Notes under the pieces: model-generated
What the model saw: only the letters and a program-made list of their open reading frames with translations
Databases searched by the model: none
Told to the model about the DNA's origin: nothing
In this document: positions 32,792 through 39,617 of the stretch, one piece after another
Layout of the letters: each line of letters starts with the position of its first letter
Numbering within the stretch: the stretch's first letter is position 1
Made by a program: the position numbers and the translations under genes
NCBI GenBank assembly: GCA_944327405.1
Contig: CALVHK010000001.1
Coordinates: forward strand, 1 to 39,617
Direction: 5' to 3'
Source: an uncultured Bacilli bacterium
GTDB lineage: Bacteria; Bacillota_I; Bacilli_A; RF39; UBA660
DNA: 39,617 nucleotides

Positions 32792-32819
32792 ATTATAACA
32801 TAAATAGGCACTATGTCAA
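32792..32819 (-). promoter_or_regulatory. Strong promoter of the candidate sRNA
   Basis: Perfect TTGACA (32814-32819), 16-bp spacer ending in TGT, then perfect TATAAT (32792-32797), an extended -10. It has no coding gene within 160 bp downstream. Confidence 0.8.
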
Positions 32820-32847
32820 TACATTTTGTTCCTATTACCAGCATTTT

Positions 32848-33486
32848 TTATTTAAAGTTTTTTAATTCATCTATTTTTTCTTGGTAATCATCGGATTTGC
32901 AAATAAAAGAACCACTTACAGCAATATCTAGGTCTGGTACTAACTTTATAGTATCAGCATTAATGCCTCCATCCATCTCAATTTGAAAGGACAAGTTATT
33001 TTGAAAGCGAAACTCTATTAGTTCCTTTAGCCTATCTGTTGATGAAGGAATAAACTCTTGTCCTCCAGCACCTGGTTCTACACTCATAATAAGTACTAAA
33101 TCTATTAAAGATAAATAAGGCATTAGTTCATATAAATCAGTGTTGGGTTTGATCGATAATCCAACTCCTATATTATACTTTCTAATCTTTTCAATTGTTT
33201 TTACAATATCTTTTGTTGCCTCTACATGAAAAGTAATATATTTAGGTTCTAGCTTCGCAAGATCATCAATATAAATGATAGGATCAAACACCATCAAATG
33301 AATATCCAAAGGCTTCTTGTGATTTTCAAGTAAGTCTAATACTTCCGGGATGGTAAAGTTTTTGGTAGGAACGAATCCTCCATCCATTAAATCAACATGT
33401 AGGTAATCAGCACTTGTTTTTTCAATTAATTTTATTGTTGCTTCTTTAGCATATTTACTACTTAGATATGACACTGATATTTTCAT
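32848..33486 (-). CDS. rpe: Ribulose-phosphate 3-epimerase
   Basis: Interconverts ribulose 5-phosphate and xylulose 5-phosphate in the non-oxidative pentose phosphate pathway. A TIM barrel of 212 residues. The metal and catalytic positions are visible in YLHVDLMDGGFVP (His and Asp), LDIHLMV (His) and EMDGGI (Asp). The phosphate loop is VEPGAGGQEF, where most family members have NPGFGGQ, a mild divergence. ATG 33486 has AGGTGG upstream. It follows rsgA by about 10 bp, a gene order common in Bacillota (prkC-rsgA-rpe). Confidence 0.93.
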   Translation of the reverse strand: MKISVSYLSSKYAKEATIKLIEKTSADYLHVDLMDGGFVPTKNFTIPEVLDLLENHKKPLDIHLMVFDPIIYIDDLAKLEPKYITFHVEATKDIVKTIEKIRKYNIGVGLSIKPNTDLYELMPYLSLIDLVLIMSVEPGAGGQEFIPSSTDRLKELIEFRFQNNLSFQIEMDGGINADTIKLVPDLDIAVSGSFICKSDDYQEKIDELKNFK

Positions 33487-33496
33487 AAAAAACCAC

Positions 33497-34321
33497 CTAC
33501 TTTATAAAATTACAATAATTTTCATACCGAGAAGGTAGGATACTACCCTTTTTTACTTGTATTTTAATCTCACAATTATTTTCTTTTACATGCATACAAT
33601 TTTTAAATTCACAAGAATACTTTGAAAATTCCACGAAAGAATCTCTAATCTCAACTTTTTCATACTTATCTAGATCTAGGGCTGAAAAACCTGGAGTATC
33701 GGCGATAAGCATATTTTTTACTAAAAAGAATTCGGTGTGTCTTGTGGTATGACGACCTCTTCCTAAGGCATCACTAATTTCACCAGTCTTAAGATTTAGT
33801 TTATCATCTATCTTGTTTAATAAACTGGATTTGCCGGCGCCGGTTTGACCGGTTAGCACTACTGTCTTATTTTTAAGATACTTTATTAAAGGCTTTAGTT
33901 TTTGGTTGGTAAATACTTGATAGCCCAATTTTTTATAATATTTCATTATTTTTTGTAATTCTTTTTTCTCTTCTTTGTTTAGCATATCTAACTTCGTAAA
34001 GCAGATCACTGGTTCTATGTGTTCCAAAAGAATACTTGTTATTTCTTTATCTAATAAATATAGAGATAAATCAGGTTTTTTCACACTTGTAATAATGAGT
34101 GCTATATCAACATTACTAATGCTAGGACGAGTAAGTTCGTTCTTTCTGCTATTTATCGTGATAATATAAAGATTTTCTGGGTCAAATTCTACTATATCAC
34201 CAACAAGAGGAGTAAGCCCGGTGTTGCGGAACTTACCCCTTGCTTTGCAATCATAAAGTTTATTACCTGCTTTTACCGTGTATGTATCACTAATATTTTT
34301 TATAATCATTCCGGTTAACAT
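33497..34321 (-). CDS. rsgA: Ribosome small-subunit-dependent GTPase RsgA
   Basis: A circularly permuted GTPase in late 30S maturation. An N-terminal OB fold (about 1-65) is followed by the permuted GTPase with FTKLD (G4) before GQTGAGKSS (G1) and DTPGFS (G3). The C-terminal zinc finger C-x5-C-x-H-x5-C (CEFKNCMHVKENNC) is near 245-260. 274 residues is normal. The start overlaps the prkC stop by 7 bp, and no strong ribosome-binding site is visible, so coupling is likely. In Bacillus RsgA (CpgA) is a phosphorylation target of the PrkC kinase, which fits the neighbourhood. Confidence 0.95.
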   Translation of the reverse strand: MLTGMIIKNISDTYTVKAGNKLYDCKARGKFRNTGLTPLVGDIVEFDPENLYIITINSRKNELTRPSISNVDIALIITSVKKPDLSLYLLDKEITSILLEHIEPVICFTKLDMLNKEEKKELQKIMKYYKKLGYQVFTNQKLKPLIKYLKNKTVVLTGQTGAGKSSLLNKIDDKLNLKTGEISDALGRGRHTTRHTEFFLVKNMLIADTPGFSALDLDKYEKVEIRDSFVEFSKYSCEFKNCMHVKENNCEIKIQVKKGSILPSRYENYCNFIK

Positions 34322-36069
34322 AAACCGTTCTCACATTCTTCGCCGCTTTCTTGTGGAGCTTCCGCGATTGTTATTGTAAATGATTGGCCGGCTACTACTC
34401 TTTGGGTAGTTGGTCTTGATTGACGAATAATCGTTCCTGGAGTTGCTTCACTTGTTTCTTCATAAGTGATTTCAACATTTAATTCATAGGTGTCTGCAAA
34501 ATCTTCAACATCATCAACTGTGTAACTTCCATCTGTAAAATCAGGATAATAAGTAACAATATTTGGAATATAAAGAGTAATATTAGTACCTGCTGATACT
34601 CTTTCACCTGCTTCAATAGATTGATCGATTATTTCACCATCTTCATAAGTATCCTCTTCTGTGTCCTCAACATCTCGACGTTCAATTAAAACATATAATC
34701 CTAAGGCTTCTAATCTTCCTTTTACCTCTAAATAACTTGACCCGGTATAATCTTCGATTTCAATTTGGGTGTCACCAATAGAGACATATAAAGTAATTGT
34801 TGTACCTTCTTTTCGCTCGCTTCCAACCGCTGGGCTCGTTCTAACCACTCTTCCTTCTTCAATCTCTGTTGAATCAATTTCACGAGTTTCGTCAGATACG
34901 GTAAATCCGGCATCTTGCAATGTATCAATTGCTTCACTTACAGTCATATTGGTTACATCAGGTACTTCTATAGATCCCCCTCCCGTTAAAAGAGGAATAA
35001 ATACGATTAATGCAGTGATTCCTACAACTAAACCAGTAAATATAAATGCTAATATGATTAATAATTTGTTTTGCTTTTTCAAATCGTCACCTGTTATTTT
35101 CTTGGCAATAACCTCACCTTTCTCTTCCTTTTCTTCATTTTTTTCCGTAGATTCTTTTTTACTTTCTTTTACCATTTTCATTATTTTGGCATCATCTGTA
35201 TCAGTTTCTGGATACTTGAAAGTAATTATTGGTTCATCACGTCTGGCATCATCTAAGCAGGTAAGTAAATCATCATGCATAACTCTCGCATCATTGTACC
35301 TGTTTTTCGGATTTTTAGCTGTTGACTTTTTGATGATATTAACAATGCTGTTAGGTACATTCGGCACTTTTTCTCTGATGTCAGGAATAGGTTCTTTTAA
35401 GTGTTTCAAAGCTATTTCAACCGCATTATCTCCCTTAAAGGGAAGTTCTCCAGTAATGAGTTCATACATCACAATTCCCATGGAATAAATATCACTTTGA
35501 AGAGTTGATCCTTGACCGCTTGCTTGTTCTGGTGGTAAATAATGAACGCTTCCCATTACTGAGTTGGTTTGTGTTAACTGAGTAGCATTCATAGCCATCG
35601 CAATTCCAAAGTCCGTAATTTTAACAAGTCCGTTTTCTAAAATCATGATATTTTGAGGTTTGATATCACGATGGATGATATAGGAGTCATGTGCGGAGGC
35701 CATACCATCGGTTATTTGCAGCATGATGTCGACAGCTTCACTGAGTGTTAGTTTTCCACGTTTCTTGAGTAAATTCTTTAAGTGTTTGCCTTCGATATAC
35801 TCCATAACAATATAGTATTCGCCATTATCTTCACCAACATCGTAAACTTCAACGATATTAGGATGAGAAAGACTAGAAGCTGATAGCGCTTCTCTTTGGA
35901 AACGACGCACGAATTTTTCATCATTAGATAAATCTCCACGCAGCACCTTTACTGCTACATTACGATCTAATATGGTGTCATAAGCTAGATAAACATTCGC
36001 CATTCCACCTTCACCAATTGACTTGATAATTTGGTAACGATCACTAATCTTTTGCCCTTTCATTATCAT
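34315..36069 (-). CDS. prkC: Membrane Ser/Thr protein kinase with PASTA repeats
   Basis: Senses muropeptides or lipid II through its outer PASTA domains and phosphorylates cytosolic targets. The kinase domain (about 10-275) has GEGGMANVYLAYD (P-loop), Lys41 in VAVKVL, HRDIKPQN with catalytic Asp135, and DFG at 153-155. After a charged juxtamembrane stretch comes one membrane helix (about 337-360). Three PASTA-type domains follow (about 365-430, 432-500, 500-575), the first with VPDVTNMTVSEA. 584 residues. ATG 36069 is preceded by AAGGGAG at 9-10 nt; another ATG two codons on is possible. It overlaps prpC by 4 bp. Confidence 0.96.
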   Translation of the reverse strand: MIMKGQKISDRYQIIKSIGEGGMANVYLAYDTILDRNVAVKVLRGDLSNDEKFVRRFQREALSASSLSHPNIVEVYDVGEDNGEYYIVMEYIEGKHLKNLLKKRGKLTLSEAVDIMLQITDGMASAHDSYIIHRDIKPQNIMILENGLVKITDFGIAMAMNATQLTQTNSVMGSVHYLPPEQASGQGSTLQSDIYSMGIVMYELITGELPFKGDNAVEIALKHLKEPIPDIREKVPNVPNSIVNIIKKSTAKNPKNRYNDARVMHDDLLTCLDDARRDEPIITFKYPETDTDDAKIMKMVKESKKESTEKNEEKEEKGEVIAKKITGDDLKKQNKLLIILAFIFTGLVVGITALIVFIPLLTGGGSIEVPDVTNMTVSEAIDTLQDAGFTVSDETREIDSTEIEEGRVVRTSPAVGSERKEGTTITLYVSIGDTQIEIEDYTGSSYLEVKGRLEALGLYVLIERRDVEDTEEDTYEDGEIIDQSIEAGERVSAGTNITLYIPNIVTYYPDFTDGSYTVDDVEDFADTYELNVEITYEETSEATPGTIIRQSRPTTQRVVAGQSFTITIAEAPQESGEECENGLC

Positions 36070-36821
36070 GAGGCATTACTCCCTTCATTAATTTGTAAAT
36101 ATGCAATAGATATATTATCTGTACCCCCTCTAGCATTACATTTTCTGATTAATTTGCTTACTTTCTCTTCTATTTCTAGCTCTTCATCATTTAATACCTT
36201 TTCAATCTGTTCGCATGAAAGCATGTTGGTTAGGCCATCACTGCAAAGCAAGATACCATCAATATTCGAGTAATCAACAACATCGAAAATATCTAACTCT
36301 ACAGTACTCGCAGCCCCTAAAGCTTTCATTAATACATTTTTTTTGGGATGAAATTTAGCTTCTTCTTCTGTTAAGTTTCCGGCTTGAACAAGTAAGTTTA
36401 CTAAAGTGTGATCTTTTGTTACTTTGTGTAATTTTCCTTTTTTCATCACAAAGCCTGAAGAATCACCAATATTGCCGAAAATAAGATAATCATGCGTAAG
36501 GAGTGCTACTACAATCGTTGTTCCCATACCAACAGAATCAGGATTATTATTAGCGTATTCTAAAATGCTCTTGTTAATTTCATTCACTGTATCATTAAGC
36601 CAGTTAACTGCATCTAATTTAGAGCCAATACTAGATATTTTGTTAAACCTACTTCCTAAGGCTGTAATAGCCATGGAACTGGCAACTTCGCCCTTACGAT
36701 GTCCTCCCATTCCATCACAGACAATCATCAAATATTCATTACTCGCATTTTTCAAAATTGTAACAGAATCTTCGTTGTGAGTTCTGATTTTTCCTGTATC
36801 TGTTAAATAAAATGATTTCAT
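36066..36821 (-). CDS. prpC: PP2C-type protein phosphatase
   Basis: Metal-dependent Ser/Thr phosphatase that reverses PrkC phosphorylation. 251 residues with the family metal-binding motifs: RTHNEDS near residue 13, CDGMGGHRKGE near 34, GDSSGF near 118, CSDGLTNM near 193 and GGTDNIS near 234. The start overlaps the rlmN stop and the end overlaps the prkC start (both ATGA-type), so the phosphatase and kinase are made in a fixed ratio. Confidence 0.96.
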   Translation of the reverse strand: MKSFYLTDTGKIRTHNEDSVTILKNASNEYLMIVCDGMGGHRKGEVASSMAITALGSRFNKISSIGSKLDAVNWLNDTVNEINKSILEYANNNPDSVGMGTTIVVALLTHDYLIFGNIGDSSGFVMKKGKLHKVTKDHTLVNLLVQAGNLTEEEAKFHPKKNVLMKALGAASTVELDIFDVVDYSNIDGILLCSDGLTNMLSCEQIEKVLNDEELEIEEKVSKLIRKCNARGGTDNISIAYLQINEGSNAS

Positions 36822-37837
36822 TCGCTTCGTCTCCCTCTTAATTGACCACAGGCAGCATCAATGTTTCGTCCAAATTCTTTCCTGATTGTCACATTAATCC
36901 CTTCTTTTTTAAGTGTATCATAAAATGCTTTTATTCTATTTTTACTGCTTCTTTTAAATTCTAAATGATTTGTTTCGTTATAAGGAATTAAATTTACATA
37001 AATATTCATTCCTTTAAACAGATGAGCTAATTCTTTAGCGTCATCGATACTATCATTTACATTATTAAGCATAACATATTCTATCGTTACTCGTCTACTT
37101 GTAACTTGTAAAAAATCGCGAATTGCCTTAATTAATGCATCAATACTATACACTTTATTTACAGGCATGAGCTTACTCCTTAGTTCATCAGTGGGAGCAT
37201 GAAAGGAAATGGCTAAATTAATAGGTATTCCTATGTGAGATAAGTCGTAAATCTTGGGTACTAAGCCACAAGTGGAAACAGTGATATGTCTAGCACCAAT
37301 TTTAAGTCCTTTGGCATCGTTGATAATCTTGATGAAATTAACGATATTATCATAGTTATCTAGGGGCTCTCCGATTCCCATGATGACAACACTGTTAATT
37401 TTTAAACCCAAATCTTTTTCAATCGCTAGTATTTGCTCGACCATTTCATAAGTATCTAGATTGCGAACCTTTTTTAGACGTCCGGATTCACAAAAACGAC
37501 ATCCCATATTGCAGCCTACTTGACTAGATACACAAATGCTTACTCCATAATCATGATGCATTACAACAGCTTCAATAAATTCGTTGTCATGAAGACGAAA
37601 TAAATACTTTTCGGTTAGATCGGCGACTTGTTTTTTCTCAATCTGAATAAAGTCAGTTGTAAAATCATTTTTTAGCTTATCTCGTACTTCTTTTTTAATA
37701 TTACTGAATTCATCGATATTAAAAACTCTTTGCTCGTATAACCATTCATATACTTGTAAGGCTTTATATTTTTTCTCACCAATACTTAAAAAGTATTTTT
37801 CTAAATCATCTCTTGTTATACCAAATAAATTAGGCAT
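36818..37837 (-). CDS. rlmN: Dual-specificity rRNA/tRNA adenine-C2 methyltransferase RlmN
   Basis: Radical-SAM enzyme methylating C2 of A2503 in 23S rRNA and A37 of some tRNAs. The [4Fe-4S]-binding CxxxCxxC is at Cys109, 113 and 116 (CNMGCRFC). The methyl-accepting second catalytic cysteine, Cys330, lies in AACGQLRG. The N-terminal accessory domain contains YKALQVYEWLYEQ. The C-terminal ending AACGQLRG points to RlmN rather than Cfr resistance enzymes. 339 residues. ATG 37837 has GAGGTGA 6 nt upstream. It overlaps the preceding membrane-protein gene by 8 bp. Confidence 0.96.
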   Translation of the reverse strand: MPNLFGITRDDLEKYFLSIGEKKYKALQVYEWLYEQRVFNIDEFSNIKKEVRDKLKNDFTTDFIQIEKKQVADLTEKYLFRLHDNEFIEAVVMHHDYGVSICVSSQVGCNMGCRFCESGRLKKVRNLDTYEMVEQILAIEKDLGLKINSVVIMGIGEPLDNYDNIVNFIKIINDAKGLKIGARHITVSTCGLVPKIYDLSHIGIPINLAISFHAPTDELRSKLMPVNKVYSIDALIKAIRDFLQVTSRRVTIEYVMLNNVNDSIDDAKELAHLFKGMNIYVNLIPYNETNHLEFKRSSKNRIKAFYDTLKKEGINVTIRKEFGRNIDAACGQLRGRRSE

Positions 37838-38513
37838 TACGATTCACCTCAAAGTTTAATTCATAACGAATGGTTCCTAAAGTGTTTTCAATGATTATAC
37901 TTGTAATAGCTTCATTTAGAGCATTTACAGTATAAGTATATGTAGTATCATTGGTGGTATAACCATTTGAGGTTTTATTAAAACCTAAGGCATTCATCGT
38001 ATTAAATAGGTTTTCTAAATCGAGGAGACTCGAGTCTAGGCCGAGGTAGAAGTCTGCTTGTGGTAGGCGTTCCTCTCCGTTTACTTGGTATGTTCCGGTC
38101 TCATCAATGTAATAACGTATAATACTATCCCCTTCTGTTTTATATCCTTCTTCATAAGTGTCATATTTGGTACCATCAAATAGGAAGCGGGTGTTATCAA
38201 CAGTAATATTATATTCATAATCATAATTTGCCGTCAATAGATCTTGGAATAATTCCTCAACTGTTTTTTCTTCTACTACATCTTGAGGAGTTTCTAAAGT
38301 ATTTTCTCCTTCTTCTTCATTTGATGGAGAGTTTGTATCTCTTAAATTATTATTGTTTATCATTGATGCAATAAAGAGGAAAATGAATAGAATGCCAAAA
38401 AAGATGGCCCAATAAATAAGTTTTAGGTAAGCTCTACCTTTAGAAGTAGACTTCATCTTCTCACGCCATAATTTAAATTTGCTTGGTGTTTTTTTTGACT
38501 CAACTTTTTTCAT
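37830..38513 (-). CDS. Single-pass membrane protein of unknown function in the fmt-rlmN operon
   Basis: 227 residues from ATG 38513, chosen because AGGA lies 8 nt upstream; an ATG three codons earlier abuts that site. A basic cytoplasmic N terminus (Lys/Arg-rich, about 1-32) is followed by one membrane helix (about 33-55), then an acidic linker. The extracytoplasmic domain of about 150 residues is rich in Tyr, Asn and Thr. The outer domain has no family I can name. It sits where many Bacillota carry rsmB (sun), between fmt and rlmN. Topology suggests an envelope role linked to the downstream PrkC/PrpC pair, but that is inference. Confidence 0.75.
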   Translation of the reverse strand: MKKVESKKTPSKFKLWREKMKSTSKGRAYLKLIYWAIFFGILFIFLFIASMINNNNLRDTNSPSNEEEGENTLETPQDVVEEKTVEELFQDLLTANYDYEYNITVDNTRFLFDGTKYDTYEEGYKTEGDSIIRYYIDETGTYQVNGEERLPQADFYLGLDSSLLDLENLFNTMNALGFNKTSNGYTTNDTTYTYTVNALNEAITSIIIENTLGTIRYELNFEVNRNA

Positions 38514-38518
38514 GCAAC

Positions 38519-39436
38519 TCATCCTATCTTACTATTTAATAATTTTTCATGACTGATTCCATTTAGATAATCTTTGGCTGTCATTTCTTTTTTGCCAAAT
38601 GGTTTTAATTTCGTTATATAATAAATTTTATCACTACAAGCAATGCCAATGGCATCTTTTTTCAAACTAATACTTCCTATATTCATATTCGTATTTTCAC
38701 CAACATAGCCATCCAGTACTTTAATCTCTTCATTATTTAAGAGGAAATAAGTTCGTGGATATAATGCTCTTACTTGATTAAATACTTCTATTCCTGTTTG
38801 GTGAAAATCTATATGTTCTTCTTCTCTTTTAATTGTTGGGGCATAAGTTGCTTGAGTATTATCCTGCTTTATTCTTGGATTCGTTTCATTTATGATACTA
38901 GGCAAAACACTTTCAAGCAGGCTTGCACCAAGATGACTTAACTTTTCATGCATCGTTATAATATTATCACTACTTTCAATAGGAATTTTTTGGGATAAAA
39001 TTATATCTCCTGTATCCATTGCCTCATCCATATACATAATAGTTATGCCTGTTTCTTCTTCTCCATTCATGATCGCATGCTCAATTGGAGCTCCACCACG
39101 ATATTTAGGCAGTAAGGATGCATGAATATTAATACAGCCAAGACGAGGAATATCTAGTACTTCTTTCGGTAAGATTTGACCGTAAGCACAGGTTACAATT
39201 AAATCAGGATCAGCATCTTTAACTCTTTCATAATCCAGTCTAATCTTAGAAGGTTGAAAAACTGGTATTCCATTTCCCATTGCTTTCACCTTTACTGGGG
39301 ATGGGGTTAGTATTTTCTTTCTCCCCACATATTTATCAGGCTGGGTTACAACTAGAGCCACCTCTGTATTTTTTATTAATACTTCAAGGGGAGCAACGGC
39401 AAACTCAGGAGTCCCCATAAACACAGTTTTAATCAC
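38519..39436 (-). CDS. fmt: Methionyl-tRNA formyltransferase
   Basis: Formylates initiator Met-tRNA. The N-terminal Rossmann domain starts with TVFMGTPEFAV. The catalytic triad region is CINIHASLLPKYRGGAPI (Asn and His) plus MDTGDI (Asp). The C-terminal tRNA-binding barrel is present. I choose GTG 39436 (306 residues) because GGTGA lies about 5 nt upstream and homologues start here. A TTG at 39448 is possible but would include that site. A TGA-TAGAAT extended -10 lies at 39453-39458 with TAGACG 17 bp upstream. The usual def gene upstream is not visible; the window ends in repeats. Confidence 0.95.
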   Translation of the reverse strand: MIKTVFMGTPEFAVAPLEVLIKNTEVALVVTQPDKYVGRKKILTPSPVKVKAMGNGIPVFQPSKIRLDYERVKDADPDLIVTCAYGQILPKEVLDIPRLGCINIHASLLPKYRGGAPIEHAIMNGEEETGITIMYMDEAMDTGDIILSQKIPIESSDNIITMHEKLSHLGASLLESVLPSIINETNPRIKQDNTQATYAPTIKREEEHIDFHQTGIEVFNQVRALYPRTYFLLNNEEIKVLDGYVGENTNMNIGSISLKKDAIGIACSDKIYYITKLKPFGKKEMTAKDYLNGISHEKLLNSKIG

Positions 39437-39460
39437 AATAATCACCAATATTATTCTATC

Positions 39461-39488
39461 AAAAAAAGTGAGTTTCGTCTATACCCAC
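39461..39488 (-). terminator. Terminator just upstream of fmt
   Basis: A 6-bp stem with one wobble (39483-39488 with 39468-39473) is followed by seven T on the minus strand. It implies that a transcript enters from beyond the right window edge. Confidence 0.6.
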
Positions 39489-39508
39489 TAGTTAAGAAAA
39501 TTGTAAGT

Positions 39509-39617
39509 GAACGGTAGTGAACAGCACTGAACAGCACTGAACTGAACTGAACTGAACTGAACTGAACTGAACTGAACTGAACTGAACTGAACTGAACTGA
39601 ACTGAACTGAACTGAAC
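39509..39617. repeat. (ACTGA)n pentanucleotide tract running off the window end
   Basis: From 39536 to 39617 the unit ACTGA is repeated without error for about 16.4 copies. Before it, 39508-39537 shows a degenerate 10-bp period (GTGAACGGTA, GTGAACAGCA, CTGAACAGCA). On the minus strand the tract is open in all frames and would encode repeating F-S-S-V-Q, reading to a TAG at 39488-39490 beside the terminator. Copy number is truncated by the window. Confidence 0.9.

Noticed and set aside
34769..35488. 239-codon open frame on the plus strand
   Set aside because: It lies entirely antisense to prkC, whose kinase and PASTA motifs are unmistakable. It has low-complexity Ser/Ile/Val composition and is a codon-mirror shadow.
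36818..37837. Cfr-type antibiotic resistance methyltransferase
   Set aside because: Operon context with fmt, prpC and prkC and the AACGQLRG C terminus are those of housekeeping RlmN.
39509..39617. Telomere-like end of a linear replicon
   Set aside because: The pentanucleotide is not a known bacterial telomere and no hairpin closure is visible. A repeat-limited assembly end or slippage tract is simpler.
1..39617. Mycoplasma-type genetic code (TGA read as Trp), considered because of the AT-rich composition
   Set aside because: Genes use TGG for Trp and end normally at TGA (for example fmt and abiEii), and all core proteins are full length under the standard code.

Overview
This 39.6 kb, AT-rich window reads like the chromosome of a low-GC Gram-positive bacterium, most likely an anaerobic, probably gut-associated member of Bacilli (RF39/Erysipelotrichales-like). 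The evidence is EzrA, a PASTA kinase and a PASTA penicillin-binding protein, an HrcA/CIRCE heat-shock operon, a SipS-type signal peptidase, pyruvate-phosphate dikinase plus acetate kinase, and the standard genetic code (TGA is used as stop). The lineage is inferred from gene content only. Every gene I accept (29 of them) lies on the minus strand, so transcription runs from high to low coordinates. No rRNA, tRNA, IS element or CRISPR array is visible.

From right to left in the direction of transcription. (1) 39.62-39.46 kb: a pure pentanucleotide (ACTGA)n tract runs off the window end, followed by a terminator. (2) 39.44-32.85 kb: a translation/cell-wall-signalling operon, fmt, a membrane protein, rlmN, prpC, prkC, rsgA, rpe. 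(3) 32.8-32.68 kb: a probable stand-alone small RNA with its own promoter and terminator. (4) 32.63-29.56 kb: an unknown 156-residue protein, then mutS. (5) 29.5-22.97 kb: heat-shock operon hrcA-grpE-dnaK-pepF-dnaJ, with two CIRCE-type elements and an internal hairpin between dnaK and pepF. (6) 22.9-19.6 kb: ezrA, a SEC-C protein and lepB. (7) 19.5-15.6 kb: a large secreted Ig-like/beta-helix surface protein. (8) 15.6-11.6 kb: an accessory stretch with an AbiEi/AbiEii type IV toxin-antitoxin operon, a PH-domain/CYTH-like pair and an AAA/DUF4143 ATPase. (9) 11.55-7.4 kb: a reduced division/cell-wall cluster, ftsI-type PBP, mraY, ftsW. (10) 7.4-1.65 kb: an InlB-repeat membrane protein, ackA, nrnA and ppdK. 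(11) 1.6-0.96 kb: a type III (RNA-protein) toxin-antitoxin locus. (12) 0.8-0.18 kb: one unrecognised gene.

The most interesting locus is 962-1587. A consensus promoter drives two tandem 49-nt repeats, each able to fold as an H-type pseudoknot. A terminator follows, and then a 128-residue ToxN/AbiQ-superfamily protein behind a very strong Shine-Dalgarno site. This is the complete layout of a type III toxin-antitoxin system, closest in my judgement to CptIN, and a conventional protein-only annotation would miss its RNA half. Together with AbiE the window carries two unrelated abortive-infection-type modules. Other points of note are the candidate sRNA at 32.7 kb, the doubled CIRCE overlapping the hrcA start, the AbiE cassette bracketed by near-identical terminators, and a repeated habit of placing the stop codon inside the terminator hairpin.
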